DNA of 64,000 bases from Lactobacillus sp. W8174 (lineage in GTDB: Bacteria; Bacillota; Bacilli; Lactobacillales; Lactobacillaceae): assembly GCF_016100975.1 (NCBI RefSeq), contig NZ_JACFRN010000002.1:312966-376965 (forward strand), written 5' to 3'. A program made the translations under genes and the position numbers. The notes beneath the pieces were generated by a model. The model searched no databases and had not been told where the DNA came from. It saw nothing but the letters and a program-made list of their open reading frames with translations. Of this stretch, positions 51,672 to 62,989 are shown in pieces. Position 1 is the first letter of the stretch, and the number at the start of each line of letters is the position of its first letter.

Positions 51672-52036
51672 TGAAATACCAAGTTGGACAGAGAGTGACA
51701 GGAACTATTAATAACATTAGTGACTTAGGCATTTTTGTTACTCTTTCTCATCATAAGACGGGATTAGTTCATCATAGTGATTTTGGCAATAATTGGTTAC
51801 GTGAAAAAAGCAATTATCATGTTGGTGAGCAGATAAGAGTAGTAATTATTCATAACTATAAGGGTAAAATTGGTCTCTCCAAAATGAGAGTTAATGATCC
51901 TGATTTAATTGATCATACTAATTCTTTTTCCGACACTAAAAAAGAAAAATTTACCATGGTGTTGTCTAAAACAGTATCTGATGCTAAAAAAGAAATAAAA
52001 AAATTAGAAAAAGACTTGGTTAGTTATGCAAATTGA
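51671..52036 (+). CDS. yabR: S1 RNA-binding domain protein (YabR-like)
   Basis: A 121-residue protein with one S1 domain at residues 1-73 (YQVGQRVTGTINNISDLGIFVTLSHHKTGLVHHSD) and a basic, charged tail. Its start overlaps the divIC stop as TAATG and its end overlaps tilS. The position between divIC and tilS is the standard one for YabR. Function in the cell is poorly known. Confidence 0.9.
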   Translation: MKYQVGQRVTGTINNISDLGIFVTLSHHKTGLVHHSDFGNNWLREKSNYHVGEQIRVVIIHNYKGKIGLSKMRVNDPDLIDHTNSFSDTKKEKFTMVLSKTVSDAKKEIKKLEKDLVSYAN

Positions 52037-53282
52037 TAACTTTTTTAAAGAAAATCATTTGCCATTAACCGGTAAAACCCTCGTTGTTGCGGTTAGTGGA
52101 GGACCAGATTCTTTGGCTTTGCTCGATCTGCTTTATCAAATAAAGAAACACTATCAATTTAAGTTGATATCAGCTCATTTAGACCATCAGCTTAGGTCAG
52201 ATTCTTTGGAAGAGGAAAAAGTAATTACTGCATACTGTAAGAATAAAAATATTCAGTTAGTTAATGAAATTTGGCCTCAAAATATACATCCTGTTACCGG
52301 GATAGAAGCTGCTGCTAGAAAGTATCGCTACAATTTTTTGGTGAAGGTGATGCAGCAAAATCAGGGTGATTATTTATTAACAGCCCATCATATGGATGAC
52401 TTGCTTGAGAATATTTTGCTTAAGTTTATACGCTCTGGTTATCCTAGTGAAATGAACAGTTTAAAGCCAATTAGCAAAATTCAAGGTATGACTTTATTAA
52501 GACCACTTTTAAGTAAGAAAAAAGAAGACTTATTGTTATACGATCATAAGCGACAAATATCTTATGTGATTGATAAGACCAACAATGAAGATGATACCTT
52601 GCGCAACAAGCTGCGTCATCATGTGATTCCATTGCTCAAAAAGGAAAACAAGCAAGTTGGTCGTAATGCTCTCAGATTTAGCCAACAAGTTAGTTTGTTA
52701 ACTGCAATAGCAAATAACAGTTTTGCTCAGTTAAAGCAACCGGAACCTTTTTTAGGTATAGCCTACCGTTTAGAAATAAGTGCTTTAGAAGATTTGAGCA
52801 ATGAAGAAAAAACTGCATTTTGGCAAAACTTTATTTGGCATAAGTGGCATGAACGCGTTAATAAGAATTTAGCCAATTTCACTTTAATTGCTTATCAAGG
52901 CTTTTTTTATCTTTTTAATAAATTACCTGCTTTACCGATAACCCAAAAAGTCAATGTGGATCAAAAGTTTTCTTTTAATAATCGTAAATTTTTGCTTTCA
53001 CTTGAATCAGAAGAGTCACTAAAGTTAATTGGTCAATTTGTTGCAGAAAATAAAAAACAAATTAGGGTAGGTTCAATCAGACCCGGAACAAAATTGATAT
53101 TACAAAATGGCAATCATGCAAGGAGTAAGAAAAAATTTGCTCAAAGTAGTATTCCAAATATATTGCGCCCCTATTGCTTAACTATTTATGCTGGTGATAA
53201 AGTCGTTTTTATTGAAAGAACATACTCTAATCAAATGGTCAGTTCTAATGAGACAAATTACTTTTTGTATGAAGACATTTAA
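52026..53282 (+). CDS. tilS: tRNA(Ile)-lysidine synthase
   Basis: A 418-residue enzyme that converts C34 of tRNA-Ile(CAU) to lysidine. The PP-loop motif VVAVSGGPDSLALL is at residue 20, HLDHQLRSDS and TAHHMDDLLENILL follow, and the C-terminal lysidine synthase domain includes IRVGSIRPGTKL. It overlaps the S1 gene by 11 bases. In most lactobacilli a hypoxanthine phosphoribosyltransferase gene follows tilS; here ftsH follows directly. Confidence 0.95.
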   Translation: MQIDNFFKENHLPLTGKTLVVAVSGGPDSLALLDLLYQIKKHYQFKLISAHLDHQLRSDSLEEEKVITAYCKNKNIQLVNEIWPQNIHPVTGIEAAARKYRYNFLVKVMQQNQGDYLLTAHHMDDLLENILLKFIRSGYPSEMNSLKPISKIQGMTLLRPLLSKKKEDLLLYDHKRQISYVIDKTNNEDDTLRNKLRHHVIPLLKKENKQVGRNALRFSQQVSLLTAIANNSFAQLKQPEPFLGIAYRLEISALEDLSNEEKTAFWQNFIWHKWHERVNKNLANFTLIAYQGFFYLFNKLPALPITQKVNVDQKFSFNNRKFLLSLESEESLKLIGQFVAENKKQIRVGSIRPGTKLILQNGNHARSKKKFAQSSIPNILRPYCLTIYAGDKVVFIERTYSNQMVSSNETNYFLYEDI

Positions 53283-53368
53283 TAAGAAATTTTAAATTAT
53301 TAGAGCACAACCTAAATTTGTGATAAACTTTTATTCGTATATCTCTAGAAACTTTGTGGAGGTTTTTT

Positions 53369-55627
53369 ATGAAAAATAACCGGAATCGGCTGTTTTCAAA
53401 TGGTCTTTTCTATATAGTTGTTTTTCTCTTGTTATTAGGAGGAATCAACTGGGCACTTGGTGGATCAGATAATTCTGGCAGCAGTGAAAATATCAGCTAC
53501 TCTGAATTTGTCAGTGATTTGCGCAAGGGAAAAGTTAAGGATTTTAACATTCAACCTGCAAATGGTGTTTATACTGTTTCAGGTAGTTATAAGGAAACAC
53601 AGGAAAGTAAAAGCCAGTCAAAAAACAGTTTTGACTTTTTTAATGGCAATTCAGGCTCAAAAGTATCACGTTTTTCAACTACAATGTTGCAAAATGATTC
53701 GAGCGTGTCTAAAGTTCAAGATTTAGCTCAAAAGAGCAGCACTAAGATGACGACTCAAGGGGAGTCACAGTCTGGTAACTGGATTTCCACAATTGTGATG
53801 CTGGTGCCAACTATTCTCTTCATTGTGATGCTTTGGATGATGGTCAGTCAAAGCGGCGGTGGCCGAGGCGGCAATGGCGGCATTATGAACTTTGGGCGCT
53901 CTCATGTAAAACCTGAGGATCCCAAGAAAAATAAAGTTCGTTTTTCTGATGTTGCTGGTGAAGAAGAAGAGAAACAAGAATTAGTAGAAGTAGTTGAATT
54001 TTTAAAGAACCCAGCTAAATTTACTAAGCTTGGTGCTAAAATTCCTTCGGGTGTTTTACTTGAGGGCCCTCCGGGTACTGGTAAAACGTTGCTTGCTCGT
54101 GCCGTAGCGGGCGAAGCGAATGTACCATTCTTCTCAATCTCAGGTTCTGACTTTGTTGAAATGTTTGTCGGTGTTGGTGCCAGTCGTGTACGTGATCTGT
54201 TTACCAATGCTAAGAAAAATGCTCCAAGTATTATATTTATTGACGAAATTGATGCCATTGGGCGTAGACGTGGCGGCAATGCCGGTGGCGGTGGCAATGA
54301 TGAACGTGAACAAACTTTAAACCAGTTGTTAGTTGAGATGGATGGTTTTGAAGGTAACGAAGGCGTAATCGTTATTGCAGCTACTAACCGTTCCGACGTC
54401 TTAGATCCGGCTTTACTAAGGCCGGGTAGATTTGACAGAAAAATCTTGGTTGGAACTCCTGATGTTCGTGGTCGTGAAGCTATTTTACGTGTTCATGCCA
54501 AAAACATGCCTCTGGCTGATGATGTTGACTTAAAGGAAATTGCTCGCCAGACGCCAGGTTTTGTCGGTGCCGACTTGGCCAACCTACTTAACGAAGCTGC
54601 TCTACTTGCGGCAAGACGTAATGGCACAAATATTACTGCTGCTGATTTGGATGAAGCAGAAGATCGCGTTATTGCTGGTCCTGCCAAGAGAAATAGCTTG
54701 ATTTCTCAAAAAGAAAGGCGTCGAGTTGCTTTCCATGAAGCCGGTCACTCTATTTGCGGGTTAGTTTTAAGTGATTCAAGAACGGTACGTAAAGTAACTA
54801 TTGTTCCCCATGGCAGAACAGGTGGTTATAACTTGATGTTGCCTAAAGATGACCAGTTCCTGTTAACCAAGAAACAGTTAATGGAACAAATCGTTGGTTT
54901 AATGGGTGGCCGTGCCGGTGAAGAAGTGGTAGTTGGTGATCAATCAACAGGTGCTTCTAACGACTTTGAGCAAGCAACACAAATTGCTCATAGTATGGTA
55001 GTTAATTACGGAATGACCGACTCATTAGGAATGGTAGAACTGGAAAAAGAAGGCGAAACCAATCCGTATGGTTTTAAACCATATAGTGAGGCAACCTCTG
55101 CCAAAATTGATGAAGCAGTTAAGAAGCTACTTGACGAAGCTCACGCTAAAGCAGTTGAGATTGTGAAAAATAATCGTGAAAAACATCGTATTATTGCTGA
55201 AGCTCTGCTTAAGTATGAAACTTTAGATGAAAAGCAGATTATGTCTTTGTACACCACAGGCAAGATGCCTGAAAAGACCGAACAAGAATATCCTAGTGAA
55301 TCAAAGGCTTCAACTTATGAAGAAGCTAAAGCAGCTGCTGAAAAGAAAGAAAATCAATCTCAGAAAAAGAACACTGTAAATTCTGAAAAGGCACAGGAAG
55401 AAAGAGATAGCTCTTTGGAATCACCTGCCCAAAAGAATGAGGAAGCAGAAGAAAGTAATCCTGAGAATCCAGAAAAGAATGAATTTCCAAAAGAATCAGA
55501 GCTAGATAAAGAAGAAAAAGAGCATGAGTTAAATTCTTCAGAATCTAAAAATGAAGATTCTACAGGAAAGCAAAATTCTAATGATACCGATCAGTCACCT
55601 AGTGAAAATGATCATCCTCAAGAGTAA
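53369..55627 (+). CDS. ftsH: ATP-dependent zinc metalloprotease FtsH
   Basis: A 752-residue membrane protease. Two helices (about residues 12-32 and 132-152) bracket the extracellular domain. The AAA module has Walker [14 protein letters not shown], Walker [11 protein letters not shown] and the [20 protein letters not shown]. The zinc site is HEAGH, with His456, Glu457 and His460. The C-terminal 120 residues are a long, repetitive Glu/Lys/Ser/Asn-rich tail, longer than in most FtsH. The ATG at 53369 follows GTGGAGG. Confidence 0.96.
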   Translation: MKNNRNRLFSNGLFYIVVFLLLLGGINWALGGSDNSGSSENISYSEFVSDLRKGKVKDFNIQPANGVYTVSGSYKETQESKSQSKNSFDFFNGNSGSKVSRFSTTMLQNDSSVSKVQDLAQKSSTKMTTQGESQSGNWISTIVMLVPTILFIVMLWMMVSQSGGGRGGNGGIMNFGRSHVKPEDPKKNKVRFSDVAGEEEEKQELVEVVEFLKNPAKFTKLGAKIPSGVLLEGPPGTGKTLLARAVAGEANVPFFSISGSDFVEMFVGVGASRVRDLFTNAKKNAPSIIFIDEIDAIGRRRGGNAGGGGNDEREQTLNQLLVEMDGFEGNEGVIVIAATNRSDVLDPALLRPGRFDRKILVGTPDVRGREAILRVHAKNMPLADDVDLKEIARQTPGFVGADLANLLNEAALLAARRNGTNITAADLDEAEDRVIAGPAKRNSLISQKERRRVAFHEAGHSICGLVLSDSRTVRKVTIVPHGRTGGYNLMLPKDDQFLLTKKQLMEQIVGLMGGRAGEEVVVGDQSTGASNDFEQATQIAHSMVVNYGMTDSLGMVELEKEGETNPYGFKPYSEATSAKIDEAVKKLLDEAHAKAVEIVKNNREKHRIIAEALLKYETLDEKQIMSLYTTGKMPEKTEQEYPSESKASTYEEAKAAAEKKENQSQKKNTVNSEKAQEERDSSLESPAQKNEEAEESNPENPEKNEFPKESELDKEEKEHELNSSESKNEDSTGKQNSNDTDQSPSENDHPQE

Positions 55628-55634
55628 TATTTAA

Positions 55635-55663
55635 TAGAGCCTACAATTAGGCTCTATTTTTTT
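55635..55663 (+). terminator. Terminator between ftsH and hslO
   Basis: TAGAGCCTA (55635-55643) and TAGGCTCTA (55648-55656) pair perfectly with a four-base loop, followed by seven T. It ends only a few bases before the hslO ribosome site. Confidence 0.9.
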
Positions 55664-55674
55664 AGGAGAATAAA

Positions 55675-56550
55675 ATGAATGATTATTTAGTTAAAGCAAT
55701 TGATAAATCAAAAAACTTGCGTCTGTTAACAATAACTGCCAAAGGTTTGGTTCAAGAGGCACAAACTCGCCATGACACTTGGTCAGCTTCTTCTGCTGTT
55801 CTTGGACGTAGTTTAATAGCAGGAGTTTTACTAGCAGGAGCAGAACTTACCGATAAGGAAGAACTGACTATCAGACTATTAGGCAATGGACCCGTGGGTC
55901 CCACGATTGTGACAGCCAAATCAGATTTAACTGTGAAGGGTTATGTTAAAAATCCTCACATTGCATTGCCACCAAAAAAGAATGGCCATATTGATGTTAA
56001 AAAAGCAGTTGGCGAAGGGTGGCTTGAAGTAACTAAAGACTTGGGCTTAAAAGAGCCCTATACGGGTCAAGTACCTATTGTTTCTGGTGAAATTGCTGAA
56101 GATATTGCCTATTATTTAACAAAATCAGAACAAATACCTTCAGCTGTTGGTTTATCTGTATTTGTTAACCCTAATAATACTATCGGTGAAGCAAGTGGAT
56201 TCATGCTACAAGCATTGCCTGGTGCAACAGATAGCTTAATTACGAAAACTATTGATCGCATCAACAATTTACCTGCGCTTTCTATGGCATTTTTAGATGG
56301 TTTGACTCCTGAAAAATTGGCAGCTATGATTCTAGGCGATGACTGTAAGATTTTAGAAAAAGATGAAGTTGCCTTCAAGTGTGATTGTTCTAAAGAAAAA
56401 TATGGCAAGATTTTAGCAACAATGAAGAAAAGTCAAATCGAAGCCATGATAAATGAAGATTACGGAGCTGAGCTGACTTGTAGCTTTTGTGGCAATAAGT
56501 ACCATTATTCTGAAGAAGAATTAAAAAATATTTTGACTAAAATTAATTAA
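55675..56550 (+). CDS. hslO: Redox-regulated chaperone Hsp33
   Basis: A 291-residue chaperone activated by oxidation. The N-terminal domain is LVKAIDKSKNLRLLTITAKGLVQEA. The C-terminal zinc switch has the CxC pair in FKCDCSKEKYG and the CxxC pair in LTCSFCGNKYHYSEEEL. AGGAGA precedes the ATG. It follows ftsH, the standard order, but dusB and lysS are displaced by two inserted genes. Confidence 0.95.
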   Translation: MNDYLVKAIDKSKNLRLLTITAKGLVQEAQTRHDTWSASSAVLGRSLIAGVLLAGAELTDKEELTIRLLGNGPVGPTIVTAKSDLTVKGYVKNPHIALPPKKNGHIDVKKAVGEGWLEVTKDLGLKEPYTGQVPIVSGEIAEDIAYYLTKSEQIPSAVGLSVFVNPNNTIGEASGFMLQALPGATDSLITKTIDRINNLPALSMAFLDGLTPEKLAAMILGDDCKILEKDEVAFKCDCSKEKYGKILATMKKSQIEAMINEDYGAELTCSFCGNKYHYSEEELKNILTKIN

Positions 56551-56620
56551 TAAGTTATCGTCATATTAGTGATAAGTATGTTTTGATTTATTTTAGTTAG
56601 AATTTTGAAGGGAAAGAAAA

Positions 56621-58201
56621 TTGGTTGGGAAATATCTACGACAGGTAATTAATAGAATTGGAATACCAAAAATAGCACTTTTTTGCGTGTTTCTTTTTCT
56701 TGCCTATGCCGTGTATTTTGCACAACCGTATTTGATTACTGAATTATTTCAGGCCCATTTAAGCACAAATTGTCAAATATTATTAGTACTCGCCCTGGCT
56801 GTCTCTTTGATGATGATGCCGTTAATAAATAGTTGTAATAATTCATTTATTCAGGCTGTAAGAAAGTTTTCTAAACAAATTTTATGGGAGTCAGTTGTTA
56901 ATAAGCCTTTTAGCTACTTTTCTGATAAACCAGTGGGAAAGGTTCAAAGCTACATTAAAGATGTTTCATTTGCATGTCGAGAGTTGGAGCAATCCGGACT
57001 AGGAGTTGTAGTGCAAATGTCTGTTATGCTTATTATGTACACAATAATGCTAAGTATACAAAATATCTTTGTGGGTTTTTTATATTTATTTTTCTTTGTT
57101 AGTTATATGTTGATTTCGGTGTGGATGGCGCGAAAAAATAGGGATAATGTTGCGGCATCATTGAAAAGTGCTTCAAAAGTCAATGAATATATCATTGATT
57201 ATTACAGTAACATAGAAACGATTTTAGCAACTAATTCTAAAGACTTTGAAGAACAGAATATGGATAAAATCTTGAATGATGAACAAAACACTTTTATCAA
57301 AGTTCAAAAAATTACTAACGAGGCTTCTCTGTTTCAGCAATTTTTAATTGTGATTTTGGCATGTATTATTACGGTTTTAGGGCAATTTTTAATTGGTACT
57401 AAAGAAAATCAAGCACTCTCTTTAATCCTAATTCTCTTATACTCTATTGTTAATTTATCTGGTTTTGGCACCCAGTATTTAGCAATTGAAGAATTTTTAA
57501 ACAGAATTCGTTCAGGACTGACTGAACTGGAATACGGGAAAAATGCGGCTAAAAATTTGTCAGCTTTTAAGTTTGATCAAAATGCAAAAACAATTGCTTT
57601 TAAGCAAATCAGCTATTCCTATAAAAATAAGCAAGACGTTTTCCAAAATTTGGATTTAGAATTTAAAAAAGGTAAAATGACTGCATTAGCAGGACCAAAT
57701 GGAACTGGTAAAAGTACGCTGCTTAAACTTTTAACTGGTTTCTATCAACCACAATCCGGACAAATTATTTTGCCTTTTGCCAAGCAGCCGAAATTATTAT
57801 ATTTACCTCAGAGTGCTCAATTATTTAACCGCTCAATTATGGCAAATATTTGTTATCCAAATAATAAAGTTGCAATTGAAGAAGTATTTAAATTGATTGA
57901 AGAAATCAATTTAAATACGTTAATTCATACTGAAAAGGACTTGACGGTCAAAACACCTGGAGATTTTAAAAATAAAATTTCTGGTGGCGAAAAACAAAAA
58001 ATTTTATTTTTAAGGGCAATCATCTCGAAACCGCAAATATTACTGTTAGATGAATTTACTAGTAATTTAGATGAAAATACTATTGCTATTGTTTACCGAA
58101 TGATAAAGAAATATTTGCCTAATGTCACAATAATTAGTGTTGTACACCGTTTTGCGGAATTGAAATATTATGATGAAGTTGTTAATCTTAAAAAAGACTG
58201 A
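56621..58201 (+). CDS. Single ABC exporter half-transporter
   Basis: A 526-residue protein with six predicted helices (about residues 15-300) and an ATPase: Walker A GPNGTGKST (about residue 364), signature ISGGEKQK, Walker B ILLLDEFTSNLDE and switch SVVHRF. The TTG start lies seven bases after GAAGGGA. No partner ABC gene is adjacent, so it probably forms a homodimer. It sits in an otherwise conserved housekeeping region, which suggests later insertion. Substrate is unknown. Confidence 0.85.
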   Translation: MVGKYLRQVINRIGIPKIALFCVFLFLAYAVYFAQPYLITELFQAHLSTNCQILLVLALAVSLMMMPLINSCNNSFIQAVRKFSKQILWESVVNKPFSYFSDKPVGKVQSYIKDVSFACRELEQSGLGVVVQMSVMLIMYTIMLSIQNIFVGFLYLFFFVSYMLISVWMARKNRDNVAASLKSASKVNEYIIDYYSNIETILATNSKDFEEQNMDKILNDEQNTFIKVQKITNEASLFQQFLIVILACIITVLGQFLIGTKENQALSLILILLYSIVNLSGFGTQYLAIEEFLNRIRSGLTELEYGKNAAKNLSAFKFDQNAKTIAFKQISYSYKNKQDVFQNLDLEFKKGKMTALAGPNGTGKSTLLKLLTGFYQPQSGQIILPFAKQPKLLYLPQSAQLFNRSIMANICYPNNKVAIEEVFKLIEEINLNTLIHTEKDLTVKTPGDFKNKISGGEKQKILFLRAIISKPQILLLDEFTSNLDENTIAIVYRMIKKYLPNVTIISVVHRFAELKYYDEVVNLKKD

Positions 58202-58316
58202 CTCAAGTTTCAACCAAATAGCATTATAGTTCATAGGTTTTTTAAGATTAAAGATGCGGTCAGTACCAATTTTGCTATAATGAAAGAGATGAATGAAAAG
58301 AAAAGGAGAAAAATAA

Positions 58317-58943
58317 ATGCTGAATGTGTATATTGTTCGTCACGGCCAAACAGATACTAATAAAACTTTTGGTATTAACGGGTCAGGAACAAATCTACCA
58401 CTGAATGAAAAAGGTAAAAAACAGGCAGAAAACTTAAGAGACAGTTTTGACATTAATAAAATTGATTGTGTATATAGCAGCCCTTTAAAAAGAGCCCGTG
58501 AAACTGCAGAAATTTTAAACCATGGCAAGCATGAAATTATTGTTGATGACAGATTATCTGAAATGAATTACGGCAACTGGGATGGTCAAGATGTACATGA
58601 TATAATTGCTAAATATCCGCAAGTATTTGATGAATTAGGCTATTTTAAAGAAAATTATAGTGATTATTGTTCAGGAGAAACTTACCAACATTTGGCAGAT
58701 AGATTAATGGATTTCTGGCATGACTTAATCAATAATCACAAAGACGAGTCAGTTTTATTAGTCTTTCACGGAACAGCTTCACGTTCATTGGTTCAGAATG
58801 TTTTAGGCATCCCCAAAATAACTTTGGTTGGTGAAATACAAAATGCTGGTGTAATTAACATTTCAGTTGATGAAGCTAGCCAAAAACCGTTTTTGCGTTA
58901 TTATAATAGAGTTGCACCTGGAAAATTTTTTATCGAAAAGTAA
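58317..58943 (+). CDS. Histidine phosphatase family protein (phosphoglycerate-mutase fold)
   Basis: A 208-residue enzyme with the catalytic motif YIVRHGQTDTN (His at about residue 8), SSPLKRARETAEIL with the second Arg, Glu in LSEMNYGNWDG, and the second His in VFHGTASRSL. Such proteins dephosphorylate small sugar phosphates or nucleotides; substrate is unclear. AAAGGAG precedes the ATG, and a TATAAT box lies about 40 bases upstream. Confidence 0.88.
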   Translation: MLNVYIVRHGQTDTNKTFGINGSGTNLPLNEKGKKQAENLRDSFDINKIDCVYSSPLKRARETAEILNHGKHEIIVDDRLSEMNYGNWDGQDVHDIIAKYPQVFDELGYFKENYSDYCSGETYQHLADRLMDFWHDLINNHKDESVLLVFHGTASRSLVQNVLGIPKITLVGEIQNAGVINISVDEASQKPFLRYYNRVAPGKFFIEK

Positions 58944-59056
58944 TTAAAGATTTATATAGATATTAAGGGTTAACTTTTTGTTACGAAAAGTACCATGAAT
59001 TTTGCTTATAGAATCCTTTTTGTTAAGATATTATGGTGTTTTGAAAGGGTGATTTA

Positions 59057-60076
59057 GTGGATAACAGTTGGAAAATTCGTGATATAACTATTCCCAATCG
59101 TGTTGTGGTGGCGCCAATGGCTGGAGTGTCAAATTCTGCCTTTAGAATGATTTGTAAAGAATTTGGGGCTGGTTTAGTTGTCTGTGAAATGATTTCAGAT
59201 CATGGCATTATTTATCGTAATAAGAAAACTATGTCAATGATGAAGGTTGACCCGCAAGAACATCCTATGAGTATTCAAATATTTGGTGGTACTGAAGATA
59301 CTTTACTTGAAGCAGCACAATATATTGACCAACATACTGCTGCTGATATTATTGATATTAATATGGGATGTCCGGTTCCTAAAGTAACGAAAACAGATGC
59401 GGGATCTAAATGGCTGCTTGATTCTAATAAAATTTACCAAATGGTACATAAAGTTGTCCAAAATGTGCAAAAACCAGTTTCTGTCAAAATGCGCATTGGC
59501 TGGGATCGCAAGCATATTTTTGCAGTAGAAAATGCTTTAGCTGCTCAGGAAGCCGGTGCCAGCATGATCGCAATGCATGGCAGAACCCGTAAGCAAATGT
59601 ACATGGGAGAAGCTGATTGGGAAACGTTGCACGATGTAGCTCAAGTGCTTGACATTCCTTTTGTGGCTAACGGTGATATAACGACGCCGGAATTAGCTAA
59701 AAAAGCTTTGGATGAGATTGGATCAACTGCAGTTATGATAGGTCGGGCAGCCTTGGGCAATCCCTGGATAGTTAAAAATATGGTGCACTATTTAGAAACC
59801 GGTGAGAAACTCAAACCGCAGACTGTCCGTGAAAAGGTTGCTACAGCTAAACACCAATTAAAAGGTTTAGTTGAATTAAAAGGGGAAAAGATTGCAGTTC
59901 CTGAATTTCGCCAGCAAGCAGCCTACTATTTAAAGGGAGTTCCCCGTTCTGCACGTACTCGTGCTAAAATAAATGAGGTTTGGACGGCACAAGAAGTTTA
60001 TGATTTGCTTGACAATTTCGTTGATGATTATGAAAAAAGGCAAAAACAAAGGGCTGTCAGAAGTGAAGTTAATTAA
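59057..60076 (+). CDS. dusB: tRNA-dihydrouridine synthase B
   Basis: A 339-residue FMN enzyme reducing uridine in tRNA D-loops. VVAPMAGVSNSAFR at the N terminus binds FMN, the catalytic Cys is in NMGCPVPKVTKTDAGS, and HGRTRKQMYMG and MIGRAALGNPW follow. The GTG start follows GAAAGGGTG. It lies 18 bases before lysS, as is common. Confidence 0.94.
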   Translation: MDNSWKIRDITIPNRVVVAPMAGVSNSAFRMICKEFGAGLVVCEMISDHGIIYRNKKTMSMMKVDPQEHPMSIQIFGGTEDTLLEAAQYIDQHTAADIIDINMGCPVPKVTKTDAGSKWLLDSNKIYQMVHKVVQNVQKPVSVKMRIGWDRKHIFAVENALAAQEAGASMIAMHGRTRKQMYMGEADWETLHDVAQVLDIPFVANGDITTPELAKKALDEIGSTAVMIGRAALGNPWIVKNMVHYLETGEKLKPQTVREKVATAKHQLKGLVELKGEKIAVPEFRQQAAYYLKGVPRSARTRAKINEVWTAQEVYDLLDNFVDDYEKRQKQRAVRSEVN

Positions 60077-60093
60077 TAATGGAGGAAATGTAA

Positions 60094-61635
<1,542 letters not shown>

Positions 61636-61681
61636 TAATTAATCGTTTTGCTAGCACTATAGCAAAGCTAATGACACTACT

Positions 61682-61714
61682 AAAAAAGAATCCTTCTTTA
61701 GGGATTCTTTTTTA
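61682..61714. terminator. Bidirectional terminator between lysS and a DUF2785 gene
   Basis: AAAAAAGAATCC and GGGATTCTTTTTT pair around a seven-base loop; a second small hairpin TTTGCTA/TAGCAAA lies just upstream (about 61646-61667). Confidence 0.9.
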
Positions 61715-61720
61715 GTTTTC

Positions 61721-62539
61721 CTACAATGTATAACCCATTTTTTCGTTATAGGCAGTTATTTTCGAAAGTAGATTATCTTTAACAGACTGGTTTGAAAAAT
61801 AAAAATACCAGTTTTGAAGTAATTTGAGCCAGGAACTTAATCGATACCAGCTGATGCGATCATTTTCTGCGAGCTGCTGATAAATTTTTTCGTTATAGCA
61901 GTTAATAAACGAATTAAACTCAGCAGTCGGTATTTTACCGAAATGAACGCCTTCAAAACAGGCAAAAGCTAACCGTTGCTCCTCATCATCAATAAACGGT
62001 CCTTGCATATTTTGAAAGACCGTTTCAATTATGGCAAAAATATCAGCAGTATTATTTGTTGTAAAATCTGGATGACTTAAAGTAGAGCCTAAAAAGTCGC
62101 TACCATGAGCAACGCTGTGAGCCCAGCCTTTATCTTTAACATAACCGCGGAAATCTTTTTCTTCCTTCAAATAGGAAATACTCCAGTTAAAAAGAGTTTT
62201 TCGTTCGGTCGCATTTAAAATTGAATGCTTTTTATCGTCATCTAAAATTAGGGAACCCAGTAATGCACTGAATGTTCTGAGAAAAATTAAATCGTTTTCT
62301 GGCTGATCGATGCCCTTAAACAGATTTTTTGAATTGATAAAATTGGCAAAAATTTTTGCTTTCTGCTTTGAAGTAAATGAATTTTCAAAAAAGCCACGAG
62401 CAAAAAGCGTATAAACAACATCATCACGAAGATGTGGGTCAAGGTTTCCGATATTTTGCAACATATAGTCGATTTGACTATCATCAAAAGTGATTTTACC
62501 AGAATCTAAATTAACAAGTTTTTCCAGTTCTTTTTGCAA
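61721..62539 (-). CDS. DUF2785 family protein
   Basis: A 272-residue cytoplasmic protein of unknown function, all-helical in appearance. Recognisable stretches are NLDPHLRDDVVYTLFARGFF, KGWAHSVAHGSDFLGSTLSHPDF and NEKIYQQLAENDRISWYRLSSW. The TTG at 62539 is preferred because AGGAGG lies eight bases upstream; the longer frame to 62617 lacks such a site. It is a single gene convergent with lysS. I do not assign a role. Confidence 0.72.
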   Translation of the reverse strand: MQKELEKLVNLDSGKITFDDSQIDYMLQNIGNLDPHLRDDVVYTLFARGFFENSFTSKQKAKIFANFINSKNLFKGIDQPENDLIFLRTFSALLGSLILDDDKKHSILNATERKTLFNWSISYLKEEKDFRGYVKDKGWAHSVAHGSDFLGSTLSHPDFTTNNTADIFAIIETVFQNMQGPFIDDEEQRLAFACFEGVHFGKIPTAEFNSFINCYNEKIYQQLAENDRISWYRLSSWLKLLQNWYFYFSNQSVKDNLLSKITAYNEKMGYTL

Positions 62540-62694
62540 TTCTGTAACCCTCCTTTTTATCTGACAGTGATATGATTTCATATTTGTGTATAACAGAATA
62601 CTACCTTTTACTAGCAATTATGTTTTAGAAACTCTCAAAAGGCAAGCTTTCCCGTTAAAATACTTATTTTACGGATTTATTTTACTAAAAAAGG

Positions 62695-62722
62695 TTGCAA
62701 AATGAGATTGGTTTGCTATAAT
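62695..62722 (+). promoter_or_regulatory. Promoter of tRNA-Gly
   Basis: TTGCAA (62695-62700), 16-base spacer, TATAAT (62717-62722), ending 12 bases before the tRNA. Confidence 0.75.
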
Positions 62723-62734
62723 GATATTTGTCTT

Positions 62735-62806
62735 GCGGAAGTAGTTCAGTGGTAGAACATCACCTTGCCATGGTGGGGGTCGCGGGTTCGAATCCCGTCT
62801 TCCGCT
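62735..62806 (+). tRNA. tRNA-Gly (GCC)
   Basis: Acceptor stem GCGGAAG/CTTCCGC, D-arm AGTTCAGTGGTAGAAC, anticodon stem-loop CACC-TTGCCAT-GGTG with anticodon GCC at 62767-62769, and T-arm GCGGGTTCGAATCCCGT. No CCA is encoded. Confidence 0.95.
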
Positions 62807-62814
62807 CTAGAAAA

Positions 62815-62843
62815 AAGACTCACCAAAAGCGGTGAGTTTTTTT
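62815..62843 (+). terminator. Terminator of tRNA-Gly
   Basis: ACTCACC and GGTGAGT pair around AAAAGC, followed by seven T. It separates the two tRNA genes. Confidence 0.85.
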
Positions 62844-62849
62844 AATAAA

Positions 62850-62923
<74 letters not shown>

Positions 62924-62935
62924 TAAAGAAGATTT

Positions 62936-62987
62936 TGCCTTTATATCAGATGGCTTAAACGCTGGTATAAAGGCATTTTTGTTTTTT
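62936..62987 (+). terminator. Terminator downstream of tRNA-Pro
   Basis: TGCCTTTATA (62936-62945) and TATAAAGGCA (62966-62975) pair perfectly, followed by TTTTTGTTTTTT. Confidence 0.88.
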
Positions 62988-62989
62988 CA

